DNA of 64,000 bases. Origin: Planctomycetota bacterium (GTDB lineage Bacteria > Planctomycetota > Phycisphaerae > Sedimentisphaerales > Anaerohalosphaeraceae). Positions 17,307-26,938 of this stretch are shown here, piece by piece. Numbering within the stretch: position 1 is the stretch's first letter; each line of letters opens with the position of its first letter. The stretch spans positions 51,898 through 115,897 of the forward strand of contig VRUI01000001.1 in assembly GCA_019456225.1 (NCBI GenBank). The letters run 5' to 3'. A program made the translations under genes and the position numbers. Below the pieces are notes generated by a model. It saw nothing but the letters and a program-made list of their open reading frames with translations, did not search any database and was not told where the DNA came from.

Positions 17307-18209
17307 TTAATTTCCTATAAATGCGGCGATATGTTCAGGCGTTGTTCCACAGCATCCGCCCAATATGGAGGCTCCAGCGGCGCGAATTTTTGTCCCGGCA
17401 GCTGCAAAACTTTCCGGTGTCAGATTGAATACAGCCTTTTCGTCGATAAGTTCCGGCTTACCGGCGTTTGGTTCGGCCATCAGCAGGGCGGATTTGTTTT
17501 TCAGCAGCGCGGCAAAAATCTCTGCCAGCTTGACATACTCATCCATGTCGAGCGTTCCACAGTTGAACCCGATCGCATCGACACCCAGCGGTACGAGCTT
17601 TTCAACAAATGTCGCCGCATCAACGCCCATCATGGTCCTGAACTGCCCGCCCGCCGGATCGAACGCAAAAGACACGAACACAGGCAACTGCGAAACAGAC
17701 TTAACCGCTTCGACAGCGACTACCGCTTCTTCGACCGCCGTCATCGTCTCGATAATAAAACCGTCAACGCCGCCTTTTTCAAGTGCCCTGGCTTGCGCCT
17801 GGATAGCTGCCATGAGGTCATCGGCTTTGAGCAAACCAATCGGCTCGAAAAAGTCTCCGCTAGGTCCGATGTCACCGAGCACATATTTGTCGGCATCTTT
17901 GCCGTACAGTGCCTCTATAGCCTCGATAGCGTTCTTTGCGGCACTAACGCAGATATTCTCAGCTTCGCTTTCCAAGCCGTGTTTAGCCAGCGTAATAGCG
18001 TTCGTCCCGAAGGTGTTGGTGCTGACTGCATCGCTGCCGGCCTGAAGATATGCCGTATGAACCGCTTTGACTGCGTCGGGATTGGTAACGCTAAGATAGT
18101 CGCCGCATCTGCCTGTATCGACGCCCCTGGCGACCAGTTGAGTTCCCATAGCCCCATCAAGAAAGAACACACCTGCTTTGATCCGTTCAGAAAGTTTTAT
18201 CTTAGCCAT
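17307..18209 (-). CDS. Homocysteine S-methyltransferase domain protein
   Basis: About 300 residues, equal to the N-terminal homocysteine-binding module of MetH or to a stand-alone BHMT/MmuM-type enzyme. The start LDGAMGTQL and the zinc ligands in GFNCGT (about residue 210) and GGCCGT (about residue 285) are all present. It has no folate- or cobalamin-binding domains, so either a separate partner supplies the methyl group or it is an S-methylmethionine- or betaine-type enzyme. The start at 18209 has GGA upstream; ATG at 18224 has none. Confidence 0.85.
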   Translation of the reverse strand: MAKIKLSERIKAGVFFLDGAMGTQLVARGVDTGRCGDYLSVTNPDAVKAVHTAYLQAGSDAVSTNTFGTNAITLAKHGLESEAENICVSAAKNAIEAIEALYGKDADKYVLGDIGPSGDFFEPIGLLKADDLMAAIQAQARALEKGGVDGFIIETMTAVEEAVVAVEAVKSVSQLPVFVSFAFDPAGGQFRTMMGVDAATFVEKLVPLGVDAIGFNCGTLDMDEYVKLAEIFAALLKNKSALLMAEPNAGKPELIDEKAVFNLTPESFAAAGTKIRAAGASILGGCCGTTPEHIAAFIGN

Positions 18210-18276
18210 ATCAATTCCATCCATGCAATAAAATTAAATTCCAATTACGCCTCACGACTTACGATTTACGCCAAAC

Positions 18277-19128
18277 TCATTGCTCAACAAACTTGCAATC
18301 ATCGTTCATTTTAAAAATAGATTTAAACCCTTTCGGCGACGGCCGCATAAAAGTCTTTTTGCCGATTTTTTCGGGTTTTAGAAACTTAGGATTTTTCAAT
18401 TTAATATTGATCTTTGCCGTCACTTCACCGGCATCATAAGTCGTAATATCCATCTTTTTCGGAATCGGCGAACCATCGTCTATGGGCCTGTAATCGCCCA
18501 TATCTACAGATGCAGTCATAATTCCGTATTTGTCATAATACTCGATTCTGCTGACGAGATACCCTTTTCGGCTTACAAATATCTTTTTGTTGACGCGGTT
18601 GTTATCGCCGTATTTAACAAGCACATCCTGCCCATTGAGATCTCTCAGCAGCCAGCTCGAATCGACGCTGACCATCCCCAGTGCGTCAAGCATACTCTCC
18701 GGGCTGACAAGCAGGTTGCTCGAACATCCGTCAAGTTGTGTCCACAAGCCCCAGAAGTACTGGCTGATCTCTTTGGGCTTCATCCGGAACCAGAATTCCT
18801 CATCGTTGGAACCTACCCAGATAACCTCTATCCCAAGTCTCTTGGCTCGAAAGAACAACCGCTTTGGCGGATCGAATGCAAGGCTGGCATCGGGATGTTC
18901 CTTTTTTTCCTTGCCATCCTTAAAGAAGATTATCTCGACACTTGCGTTGGCCCGTAGTGGTTTAACGTTGGCCTTGTGCAATTCAAGAGCCGCCGCCGCA
19001 GCCTCAATATTGACCATGCTGTCAAAGGTTGTCAGAACTAGAGGTTTCCTGGGCGGGGGGCAGCCAGTCAAAGCAACAACTGACAGCAACGAAGCAAAAT
19101 ACAAAACACGCTTTAAAGTATTAACCAT
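18277..19128 (-). CDS. Putative outer-membrane-type lipoprotein (LolA/LolB-like fold suspected)
   Basis: About 283 residues. A leader ends in the lipobox VALTGC followed by a Pro-rich start, so a lipoprotein is likely. The body has alternating beta strands with the pattern of LolA/LolB-type or DUF4292-like lipid-handling proteins (SLAFDPPKRLFFRAK, then VDMGDYRPID); this fold is a suspicion, not a clear match. The ATG at 19128 follows a repeat hairpin directly; reading the ORF from 19158 would translate that repeat. Confidence 0.6.
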   Translation of the reverse strand: MVNTLKRVLYFASLLSVVALTGCPPPRKPLVLTTFDSMVNIEAAAAALELHKANVKPLRANASVEIIFFKDGKEKKEHPDASLAFDPPKRLFFRAKRLGIEVIWVGSNDEEFWFRMKPKEISQYFWGLWTQLDGCSSNLLVSPESMLDALGMVSVDSSWLLRDLNGQDVLVKYGDNNRVNKKIFVSRKGYLVSRIEYYDKYGIMTASVDMGDYRPIDDGSPIPKKMDITTYDAGEVTAKINIKLKNPKFLKPEKIGKKTFMRPSPKGFKSIFKMNDDCKFVEQ

Positions 19129-19181
19129 AAAAAAGCCTCGCCAAAGGCGAATCCTCAATTATTCATTATTCAATAGTCATT
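19129..19181 (-). repeat. Repeat elements F-A ending at a start codon
   Basis: On the minus strand an AT-rich block (F-like) is followed by GAGGATTCGCC-TTT-GGCGAGGC and six T, ending immediately at the ATG of the lipoprotein gene. It has the same layout as 7157-7187 and 49321-49350. Confidence 0.7.
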
Positions 19182-19187
19182 AGACAT

Positions 19188-19676
19188 TTAAATTTCCACC
19201 TGCATTATTTGGCCCATATGTTCGGAAAGCTCTTCTATCTGGTCTTCCGAAAGATGCGGGTTTACTACGGTTACTTCCCTGCCTTCGCCGGCAACACGCA
19301 AATGCCATATTTCCTGGCCGCCCCTGATCGCGTCGGAGAGATACTTCAGTTTTCGTTTACGCATCAGCACTAGTGTCAGCACAAACCTAAAGTTAACTTT
19401 CTCTTTATCGGTTTCTTCGCCAAGCCGCTCAAAAAAAGACATTAGCATTTCGTCATCTATGAAAAGTTTTTTCTTATTTGCAGGGTCTGCCATCTTCGTT
19501 TTCCAGAAGCAATACACCTCTGGTTTACTCTCCAGCCAGTATTGAGCGCTGAAATCCTGCCTCTCGAACCCTTCTTCGGATTCGACAAGCGCAGCGAAAT
19601 ATTCCTGCCCGACCGCAAATTCTTCATCGGTACCAGCGCATTGTCCCAACGTCTTTCTAATTTCCCAGTCTGCCAT
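19188..19676 (-). CDS. Hypothetical protein
   Basis: About 162 residues, no family recognised from the sequence. It is soluble, acidic and helical, starting MADWEIRKTLGQC. The C-terminal half has a run of hydrophobic and basic residues (FRFVLTLVLMRKRKLKYL). The ATG at 19676 is preferred over 19718 because the upstream stretch contains an A-type repeat hairpin (19687-19707, CGGCC-GGA-GGCCG). It sits between the lipoprotein gene and the ComEA-like gene in the same direction and may share their transcript. Confidence 0.6.
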   Translation of the reverse strand: MADWEIRKTLGQCAGTDEEFAVGQEYFAALVESEEGFERQDFSAQYWLESKPEVYCFWKTKMADPANKKKLFIDDEMLMSFFERLGEETDKEKVNFRFVLTLVLMRKRKLKYLSDAIRGGQEIWHLRVAGEGREVTVVNPHLSEDQIEELSEHMGQIMQVEI

Positions 19677-19732
19677 ATTTATATGTTTCGGCCGGAGGCC
19701 GTTTCCTTCATTATACATTAGACATTATTCAT

Positions 19733-20074
19733 TTAAAAGCTCAGCCAGGGCTCGATCTTTTCGACTGTTTTCGGACCGATCCCATTTATGCTCTGCAGGT
19801 CCGCCGGTTTGGTAAACGCCTCTTTGCCGTCCGGCGTATCCTGCCTGTATTCCATGATCGACTCTGCCTTTTCAGGCCCCACCCCCGGCAGCCGAACAAG
19901 GCTATCCAGTGTCGCCAGATTCGGGTTAACAGTATCATAAACGGCGATATCGTCTCTGGCGAGTTGTCCGGCGACATAATCGGTAACAAACGCGGCGACC
20001 AGGATCCAGCAAAGTGCAACAGAGGCATACATAGCCTCGCACCGCTTACTATTGAGCTGATTGTTGTTATCCAA
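19733..20074 (-). CDS. ComEA-like helix-hairpin-helix protein
   Basis: 113 residues with one N-terminal membrane helix (about 15-35) and two helix-hairpin-helix motifs: LVRLPGVGPEKAESIMEYR near residue 60 and LQSINGIGPKTVEKIEPWL near residue 92. This is the ComEA DNA-binding architecture, used for periplasmic DNA capture in competence, though many homologues have no proven role. The start is TTG with little Shine-Dalgarno support; an internal ATG at 20032 is possible. Confidence 0.8.
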   Translation of the reverse strand: MDNNNQLNSKRCEAMYASVALCWILVAAFVTDYVAGQLARDDIAVYDTVNPNLATLDSLVRLPGVGPEKAESIMEYRQDTPDGKEAFTKPADLQSINGIGPKTVEKIEPWLSF

Positions 20075-20103
20075 GGCTCTTACCCAATATCAATAATCAA
20101 TAA

Positions 20104-21582
20104 TCATTTTTTAAGTATGATCTTCTGAAGTTTGCCGACGCTCATATACGCCTTTTTCATTTCAAGTGATTTGTCAAGCAAACCGCAGTCATGCACTTCG
20201 TTGCTCGGCGAATCGGCAAGTGCCGAATAAGTCACCGACTGGATAAAACTCTTTCCGAGTGCGACCTTATAGAATTGTTCGATCCACTCAGCCTGAACCT
20301 GCGGCGACCATTCTTTATGCCAGACGCCGCCGGCTGCCTCGGCGCCCTTATCGGCGCTGCCGGGGATAGCCGCCCCGGTAACATGCAGAGGTTTGCCAAG
20401 CGTACTAAAGCAGTCCAGTTTCGAGGATATCTGCATCATATCCCGTACCTGGCATCCCGGTTCTGCGACCCCGAAATGCATCTTCACGCCGAACGCGTCG
20501 ATGGGAATGCAGTTCTGGACGACCATGTCGGCATAGACCAGCGGCGGTGGGCTATCCTTTTGCTCGGTGTAGTATTCGCCCCAGGGATATAAGATCTCTA
20601 CGATCTTCCGTGACTTTGATTTGGGGTCGGCGGTTCTGGCGGCAAGACAAACCGTCCGTGTCATTTCCATGATCTGTTCGAAATTAAATTCGAGACAGTT
20701 AACCGCGTTGATGCCGCTGATAACCTGCCAGGCATGTATCTTACCGTAATACCGGCCGATCAGTTCGGTGACAAACTTATACGCTGCCTCCCGTATCTTT
20801 TCGAAACCAAGGTTTCCGCCGCTCAGCCAGCCGGGCAGATGTTCTTTGGTAAAGTAGAGCAGCGGGCCCGCGCAAACTGCAAGCCGCCTGCCCGAGAAGT
20901 ACTCAAGAACCTTATCTATCGAGCTGAAATCAAACTTGCCCTGCTGCGGCTCAAGTTTTGCCCAGCTGATGGGAATCGTCACAAAACAGAACATCTCAAA
21001 AAGTCGTTTGCGATATTGTTCGCTGACGAGCAGGTCAGGATTGATCTTGCATCCAAGACTGTGTCTGCCAAGTCCTTTGTTCTTGCATCTTGCCGTGAGA
21101 TAGAATTCCGCATTCCTTGCCGCAAGCCGCTCTGAGAAGATAAGTGCCTTTCGCAGCGAGCGATCGGCCAGAACGGAGGCTTTCGCCGGATTGCTTATTA
21201 CTTTTAAGGCATCGATAAAATGTCCCTGAGCCTGGTGAGCGAACGCCGCGATCTTGTCATTTCCGTCGAAAAGCGACCATTCTTCCCTTTTGACAACGAT
21301 CTGCATCAGTTTGGCCCGTGCAAGTTCGATATTGAGGATGTATGGTTCCGGACGGTCAAGGAGTCTGGTCGTGCAAAGCTGGATCTTACCAAATCCCGCC
21401 GCCGTCCACATCAGCGACAGACCGACAGTTTCATTGCTTCTGCCGTCAAACTCGATTACCCCACCATTATAGCGGATATTCCGCGAGCCGCGCAGAGGCA
21501 CAGAGTCCGCCCCAAACACATAAGCGCTGGCCAACGAGAAATCTTCAATTGTTTTGCCGTCTTTGTATGCTATAAACTTCAA
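20104..21582 (-). CDS. GH10-like protein lacking catalytic glutamates
   Basis: 492 residues. From about residue 190 the sequence follows a GH10 xylanase barrel: a W.K.EP..G.FDFS..D block, LLYF...LPGWL, then the position of the acid/base and of the nucleophile. Where GH10 enzymes read WDVVNE, this protein has WQVISG (about residue 287), and where they read ITELDV it has VTGAA (about 402). Both catalytic glutamates are therefore missing, so xylanase activity is unlikely and a carbohydrate-binding or structural role is more plausible. The N-terminal 180 residues are a separate, unassigned beta domain. There is no signal peptide. The start is TTG after GAGGTG. Confidence 0.7.
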   Translation of the reverse strand: MKFIAYKDGKTIEDFSLASAYVFGADSVPLRGSRNIRYNGGVIEFDGRSNETVGLSLMWTAAGFGKIQLCTTRLLDRPEPYILNIELARAKLMQIVVKREEWSLFDGNDKIAAFAHQAQGHFIDALKVISNPAKASVLADRSLRKALIFSERLAARNAEFYLTARCKNKGLGRHSLGCKINPDLLVSEQYRKRLFEMFCFVTIPISWAKLEPQQGKFDFSSIDKVLEYFSGRRLAVCAGPLLYFTKEHLPGWLSGGNLGFEKIREAAYKFVTELIGRYYGKIHAWQVISGINAVNCLEFNFEQIMEMTRTVCLAARTADPKSKSRKIVEILYPWGEYYTEQKDSPPPLVYADMVVQNCIPIDAFGVKMHFGVAEPGCQVRDMMQISSKLDCFSTLGKPLHVTGAAIPGSADKGAEAAGGVWHKEWSPQVQAEWIEQFYKVALGKSFIQSVTYSALADSPSNEVHDCGLLDKSLEMKKAYMSVGKLQKIILKK

Positions 21583-21806
21583 CTCTTACACCTCGAATGC
21601 TTATTTTTTAATGATGGCAAGATTATAGCAAAACCGCCCACAATTGCAAATATTCTTTAGAAATACAAAAAAAGGAAAAAAAACACCTAAACCGCATACT
21701 TTTTAAGGGTGCATTGGGCCTGTGCAGCAATACCCAACAAGGAACACCGAACAATGAAGTGAAAAAGCGCACTACCCCCTAAAGACTAACGACCAAAAAC
21801 TAACGA

Positions 21807-22277
21807 CTAATTGAAGCAGGGTTCGCTGTATCTGCTGTAGTTCAAATTCTTCATCTGAACTGCCTGCATCTGGTTGGCTTTTTCGATAAGCCCGCCGACA
21901 AGGCTCATCAGCGACAGGATCGTGTCGACCAGATCGATATTTTCGACCGCCGACTCCTGCGTATATCCGTCAAGTGCAATAACGACGTATCCGCAGTGGC
22001 CGTTTTTCGTCACAAGCTCGCTTGCAACGATCGCCGTACCGTCAATATCGCCGATAACCGGGTCTGCTCCGTCGTCGATCCTGGCAATAATCCCCTCAAG
22101 ACTATGACTCTGTGAGAACATCGCCGAGTACTTTGCCGCATCGCTGGGCCAGTACTGCCCGTGACCGTCAAGGATGACAGCAAGCGGTCCGTCTTCCGGC
22201 AGGCACGAAAACACAACACTGGCGATCTGCTGATTAAGCATCCAAGGCGTCATACATTCTACTTCATAGGTATCCAT
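21807..22277 (-). CDS. Hypothetical protein
   Basis: About 156 residues; no family recognised. It is soluble, with an alternating beta/alpha pattern (LAVILDGHGQYWPSD, then TAIVASELVTKNGHCGYVVIAL) and a hydrophobic helix near the C-terminus. The ATG at 22277 has GGAGA seven bases upstream and is preferred to a TTG at 22298. No clear operon partner. Confidence 0.6.
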   Translation of the reverse strand: MDTYEVECMTPWMLNQQIASVVFSCLPEDGPLAVILDGHGQYWPSDAAKYSAMFSQSHSLEGIIARIDDGADPVIGDIDGTAIVASELVTKNGHCGYVVIALDGYTQESAVENIDLVDTILSLMSLVGGLIEKANQMQAVQMKNLNYSRYSEPCFN

Positions 22278-22420
22278 TACTATGTCTCCAAAAGTCAAAA
22301 AAAGCGTTATAATGCTATAACTTCGACTTAATAAGAAGACGACTTACGATAAAAACCCCAACTCCCCCCAAAAAACAGCGGTAGATAAATAAAGCAGACC
22401 CGATAATAAATAAAGCTTCC

Positions 22421-23779
22421 TTATCCCGCAGCCCCAACGATCTCAGCAAGGCTATGCCTGGAAAGTTCGGCGATCCGCGAATCCATCAGCGTCTTAAGCT
22501 TATCCGGTATGTCGTCGTTTTTCTCCGCGAACCCCGTACTTTGCGCCGCCCGGGAGATATCGCCAAGCGTGATATTATTCGCATCGCCGGCCAGCACAAC
22601 TCCGACTTCCGGTTCCGTAACGCTCACCAGCAAACCTTCGCCGACAAGATGGTCCAGTATCGCCCCGCACAGATCCATAGGTATCTCCAGCCGTTTCGAG
22701 ATCATCTCTGCCGACAGCACCCCTTCCTTGCCGCCAAACACTTCCAGCGCATACGCCATGATCCGGATCACCGTAAAATCGGTAATCACGAAAAAATCCT
22801 GTTCCTTTTTAAGCTTCTTGATCTCATCGGCGTCGAGCGTCTTAAGATGCTGCGTAGTATACGTCAGATACAGCCCGAACAGAACGATCATCCACGTAAT
22901 ATATATCCAAAGCACACTAAGCGGAATGATCCCCATAACCCCATAGATCGTCTGTTGCGGGATAAATTTAATGACATAGATCGCAAACAAATATTTCGCT
23001 CCTGTCCACACCAGCCCGGCGACCGCAGCCCCCCAGATAGAAGCCCTGAAGCTAACTTTGGTATTGGGCAGCAGAAAATACAAAAAGAAAAGTGCAAGCA
23101 CAGTGATCAGGTACGGCACCAGCGGACGCATGAAATTCATCGCCCCGTTATCGAATCCCTTTCCTACCAGGTAACTCGTGCTGAAATAGAACGCGATGAT
23201 CAGCAGCAGCGGCACAAGCGTCAGCAGTGTCCAGTAATTAACGATCCGCTGCAAAAGATTCCTGCCCCTGCTCACATGCCAGATACCGTTAAAAGCCCGC
23301 TCGATAGTCGTCAGCAGCCCGATAGCCGCCCACACAACGATCACCAGGCTGAAAAACGTGATCGCCCCCTTGTTCAGATTGGAGGTGAACTTCTCCGTGA
23401 TCTCATCGATCTTTTCAGTCAGTTTAATAGTCTTAACCTCATCGCCCTCAACCGCATTTCCATCTGGTTTGACTGTCTTGTCGTTATCGTCGTCAACGGG
23501 ATATTCGATATTTGAAAGATTAAAATAATCGTAGAGTGCCTTTCTGGCCCGCACACCCGATTCGCTGTATCCCGGAAAAAGCTGAAATATCATCAGGATA
23601 ATGATAGCAAGCGGAACGATCCCGAAAATGGTATGGTATGAAAGTGCCGCTGCCTGCTGACCCGAGCGGTTAACCTTAAGCAGCCTCGCGCAATGCGGCC
23701 AAAGCTTAACCTGAAACCACACAAACCTGCTCCACCGCCCAAGCTCTTCAGTAGGACTAGTCAATATTTCCTTTAGCAT
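22421..23779 (-). CDS. YihY/BrkB-family inner membrane protein
   Basis: 452 residues. The N-terminal 320 residues show the YihY (formerly RNase BN) pattern: AAALSYHTIFGIVPLAII, a long soluble loop, VVWAAIGLLTTIERAFNGIW, RNLLQRIVNYWTLLTLVP and FLLPNTKVSFRASIWGAAVAG, for six membrane helices. About 130 cytoplasmic residues follow, with a winged-helix-like look. The loop between helices 1 and 2 is longer than usual. The function of the family is not settled. It is preceded by a repeat block and a 9-base repeat array. Confidence 0.83.
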   Translation of the reverse strand: MLKEILTSPTEELGRWSRFVWFQVKLWPHCARLLKVNRSGQQAAALSYHTIFGIVPLAIIILMIFQLFPGYSESGVRARKALYDYFNLSNIEYPVDDDNDKTVKPDGNAVEGDEVKTIKLTEKIDEITEKFTSNLNKGAITFFSLVIVVWAAIGLLTTIERAFNGIWHVSRGRNLLQRIVNYWTLLTLVPLLLIIAFYFSTSYLVGKGFDNGAMNFMRPLVPYLITVLALFFLYFLLPNTKVSFRASIWGAAVAGLVWTGAKYLFAIYVIKFIPQQTIYGVMGIIPLSVLWIYITWMIVLFGLYLTYTTQHLKTLDADEIKKLKKEQDFFVITDFTVIRIMAYALEVFGGKEGVLSAEMISKRLEIPMDLCGAILDHLVGEGLLVSVTEPEVGVVLAGDANNITLGDISRAAQSTGFAEKNDDIPDKLKTLMDSRIAELSRHSLAEIVGAAG

Positions 23780-23799
23780 TTCAGTGTTCCCTTAAAACT

Positions 23800-23836
23800 T
23801 CGATATTCGATATTCCTTGTTCGCTATTGGATATTC
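23800..23836 (-). repeat. Repeat element H
   Basis: On the minus strand GAATATCCAATAGCGAACA followed by AGGAATATCGAATATCGAAG. Nearly the same string is at 45548-45585 on the plus strand, where it forms the 3' end of a coding sequence. Confidence 0.7.
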
Positions 23837-23840
23837 ACCC

Positions 23841-24011
23841 TTCAAACCCTTCAAACCCTTCAAACCTTTCACACCCTTCTCACCCTTCTCACCTTTCACA
23901 CCTTTCTCACCTTTCACACCTTTCCCACCTTTCACACCTTTCACACCTTTCACACCTTTCTCACCTTTCTCACCTTTCACACCTTTCACACCTTTCTCAC
24001 CTTTCACACCT
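23841..24011 (-). repeat. Array of 19 nine-base repeats
   Basis: Nineteen consecutive units of 9 bases (minus strand AGGTGTGAA, AGGTGAGAA and a few GGGTTTGAA-type variants). It lies between the stop of the AsmA-like gene and the start of the YihY gene. Read in frame on the minus strand it gives a collagen-like KGx repeat (KGVKGEKG), but the unit is a multiple of three and no independent coding signal is present. A second array of the same units is at 40688-40786. Confidence 0.9.
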
Positions 24012-24019
24012 TCTGTTAT

Positions 24020-26812
24020 TCAAAACAAATCAAGAATCCCTTCGATAATTTTTTCTTCATCGCTCTTGTCACCGCCGCTGCCTTTCTTTTTCTTCTTAAA
24101 CAATCCTTCAAGCCCTTCCTGAATAAACTCTTCTACGGCCTTTTTTCCAACACCTTCAAGAACTCCCTTCCAGTTAATACCATTCTTTTCGACGGTCCCT
24201 TCTATCGGCAGTTCGATTCTGCCTTTCGGATTACCATCGGTTCTCAACGGCTTTATCCCTCCGTCTCTTATACTAAGCGTATACGGAAGGGCGGCCGTCA
24301 TTTTCAGGTCCCCGGGCTTTTTATTAAGATTAACAGCACCCTTAAAGTTGATCGGGTAAACCGTGTCGATATTCACCTGCATATTGTCGTATCGAATAAC
24401 ACCTTTGTCCATAACAATCTTTGAAGGCAGCATATCGGCCCTCATAGTCGTCTGCCCCAGCCCCTGCGACATTATCATCCCGAGCAGACCCTTGTTTTTC
24501 ATTTTCATATCGCTTATAGCCACCGTCCCGGCGATCTGCGCATCAGCTATAGCCGTATCTCCGCCAAGCGGCAAAACAAGCTTTTCGCAGTGCAGATTAG
24601 CAATCCCGGAAAGATCCGTCTGTTCGGCAAACAGCGGGTTAAGATATTTCAGGAGCGCCTTGCCCACCTCGTCATCGATCTCAACTTTATCAATGATCTG
24701 CATCGGCTTGGGTATAGTGAACACCATCGGTTTTTTGGTAAGATCGATATTGCCGGCAAAATTCAGCAAACCGTTATTAACACTCGTCGAAAACGGAGCA
24801 ATCTCAAGCATCCCGTCCTTAACATCGACAGCCACATCCACCTTGCCGATTTTCATCCCCATATACTTGGCCCGGTCAAACCCAAACTTGCCAGACGCGT
24901 TCATATTCGCCATCAGCTTGTCCTTGTCGGCATTTGGATACTGCGATTGAAAAGTAAATACATCCGACCGCTTGCCCTGAACTTCAAGCCCCTCCGGCAA
25001 ATACGCCGAAGCTATCGTACGGGCATCGGCAAGGTCATACTTCGCCGTAACCTTACCCGAAAGTTTCGTCTGATCGTTTCTAACCTGGCTCTGCTTAATG
25101 CTGCCCTCAATATCGATCTTCGTACCGTCAACCACAAACTCCTTAAGCGAAAGCGTCTTATTGTCACGGTCGACAACCATATCAAGCCTGACATTTATCA
25201 GCTTATCCTCGAACTTTTCCTTAACGCCTTCTGCCTCAAGTTTGAAATTCGTGATCTTCGTATTATCCGTAAAAACCTTTAATTCGCTGTCGCTCGATCT
25301 TACAAGCAGCTTGCTCTTAACCAGCCCCGAAAGATTCATCTTCTCGGACATAGCTCCGAAGAACAACGCAAACGGCTTGGTCCTGGCAAGATCAACCTCA
25401 GCCTTGAGATTCATATCCATTTTTTCTTTCGCATCCTCGGCCCACGAAAATACGCTGTCTTCGATCCGAATGTCGGCAAGCGAATCAGTCGTTTTCATAG
25501 TCAGAAAATCGATCTTCACGTTTTCCTTCTTAGTGTCGACCGTCATATCAAAAGTAAATTTTGCGGACATTGGCGGCGTGCTCTTTTTTCCTTTTTCATC
25601 CTTTTTGGTCATCACAAAATTATCAATTTTGCTGTGGTCGCTAAACCGGATCGTATCGTCTCTGAAAGTAATGCGTCCCTCTTCATAGCACGAGCCCGTA
25701 AAACTGTAATCGCCAAGATCGACAAACGTCCCGACAAAATCCATCGTCTTGCCGACATCCATATCCGCGACATAGTCAAGCTCGCTGCCCGTCCCTTTGC
25801 CCGTAATAGTGCAGAACGACGACCGCAGATTTATATCCTCAATATTCACCTTGTCGTTTTTTGTAGAGACTAAGGCCTTAAGAGTAACCGGTTTGTCCAG
25901 GGCAATAACCTTGCCGTCTGCGACGTGTTTAAACCTGTCAAGTTTGGCATCGACAATAAGCTTTTCAATCTGTCCGTTGCCAAACTTCACTTCCGCGTCT
26001 ACATTAAGCTCGCCGCCCACATCGATATCCTTGCCAAGCAAAGCAAACACCGGCGACAGGGTAGCAAGATCAAGATCGTCAATCTTAACCGTCATATCAC
26101 CTTCGGTATTCTTAAAGCTCCACCCCTTTTTGGATGACTCGACATTTCCGTTTGCAGAAATCTTCGACCGACGCCCCTTGTTTTCAATATCCATCCCAAC
26201 GTTAAAGCTCGACCTTTTACCCGCCTCTTTAAGATTAACCTTGGACGCGATATTACTGAAATGGATCGTACTGGAAATCTCCCCGTCCGCCGGCAAAATC
26301 TTAATATCACCGTCTTTGACAGTAAGGTCGATCTGGCTGAAAATAACTCCGGCGCCTCCGGAATTTTTTTTACCTTTCGCACTTTTTTTCCCTGCTCCGG
26401 TTTTATCGGACGATTTCGAGTCATCAACCCGGATGGAGATCACCGGTCTGTCGACGACAACCTTGCCAAGTGAAATATTCCCGGCAAGCATCGAAGTGTA
26501 GCTCGGTTTCGCCGTGATCTGGCGGACATTTACATTTATCATCCCCTTGTCGTCGGCAAAACTAAACTCCTTAAGCCGCACCCCTTTGAACCAGCCGACA
26601 TTCAAATCCCCCATGCCGATCTTGCCGTCAAGCGACTTATTGACTTTATTAACGACAAACACCGTCCCCGCCGAAGAGGACAAAAACAGCGGTACACCAA
26701 AGAAAACGGCCAGCAGTATCCCCACTATCACTACTGAAATCCATTTTAAAGCCCGAAATTTACGCCGAACAGGCTTCTTCTCTTCCCCGGTTGAAACAGT
26801 ATTAGCACACAT
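24020..26812 (-). CDS. AsmA-family / TamB-like protein
   Basis: 930 residues with one N-terminal membrane helix (about 22-45) and a long beta-rich repeat body, the architecture of AsmA-like proteins that span the periplasm and are linked to lipid or outer-membrane protein traffic. Family-like parts are the N-terminal GMGDLNVGWFKGVRLKEF and the C-terminal PLRTDGNPKGRIELPIEG. There is a Lys/Gly/Ser-rich low-complexity segment near residue 135 and a Lys-rich C-terminal tail. It is downstream of frr in the same direction. Two repeat hairpins lie in the gap before its ATG. Confidence 0.8.
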   Translation of the reverse strand: MCANTVSTGEEKKPVRRKFRALKWISVVIVGILLAVFFGVPLFLSSSAGTVFVVNKVNKSLDGKIGMGDLNVGWFKGVRLKEFSFADDKGMINVNVRQITAKPSYTSMLAGNISLGKVVVDRPVISIRVDDSKSSDKTGAGKKSAKGKKNSGGAGVIFSQIDLTVKDGDIKILPADGEISSTIHFSNIASKVNLKEAGKRSSFNVGMDIENKGRRSKISANGNVESSKKGWSFKNTEGDMTVKIDDLDLATLSPVFALLGKDIDVGGELNVDAEVKFGNGQIEKLIVDAKLDRFKHVADGKVIALDKPVTLKALVSTKNDKVNIEDINLRSSFCTITGKGTGSELDYVADMDVGKTMDFVGTFVDLGDYSFTGSCYEEGRITFRDDTIRFSDHSKIDNFVMTKKDEKGKKSTPPMSAKFTFDMTVDTKKENVKIDFLTMKTTDSLADIRIEDSVFSWAEDAKEKMDMNLKAEVDLARTKPFALFFGAMSEKMNLSGLVKSKLLVRSSDSELKVFTDNTKITNFKLEAEGVKEKFEDKLINVRLDMVVDRDNKTLSLKEFVVDGTKIDIEGSIKQSQVRNDQTKLSGKVTAKYDLADARTIASAYLPEGLEVQGKRSDVFTFQSQYPNADKDKLMANMNASGKFGFDRAKYMGMKIGKVDVAVDVKDGMLEIAPFSTSVNNGLLNFAGNIDLTKKPMVFTIPKPMQIIDKVEIDDEVGKALLKYLNPLFAEQTDLSGIANLHCEKLVLPLGGDTAIADAQIAGTVAISDMKMKNKGLLGMIMSQGLGQTTMRADMLPSKIVMDKGVIRYDNMQVNIDTVYPINFKGAVNLNKKPGDLKMTAALPYTLSIRDGGIKPLRTDGNPKGRIELPIEGTVEKNGINWKGVLEGVGKKAVEEFIQEGLEGLFKKKKKGSGGDKSDEEKIIEGILDLF

Positions 26813-26868
26813 CGCAAGATCCCTAAATTAAGTTAAATTTCAATTTAACTTGGCTAACGGGATAAACA

Positions 26869-26935
26869 AAAGCCCGAAGCGCAAGCGCAGGGATAAAAGC
26901 TATGCTTATTTGGTAGGATGGGCTATGCCCATACC
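26869..26935. repeat. Intergenic repeats C and B between frr and AsmA-like gene
   Basis: Element C (AAGCCCGAAGCGCAAGCGCA) occurs at 26869-26897; a B-like hairpin ATGGGCTATGCCCAT lies at 26918-26932. Element C recurs at 29443-29471 and, in related form, at 44492-44523 and 51217-51247. Confidence 0.65.
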
Positions 26936-26938
26936 GCT

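Noticed and set aside
22454..23515. 353-codon open frame opposite the YihY gene
   Set aside because: Antisense shadow; basic and Pro/His-rich with no domain or start signal.
23792..24007. Collagen-like ORF (KGVKGEKG repeats)
   Set aside because: It is the reading of the nine-base repeat array; no Shine-Dalgarno or unique sequence supports translation.
23841..24011. CRISPR array
   Set aside because: Units are 9 bases with no spacers; no cas genes are present.
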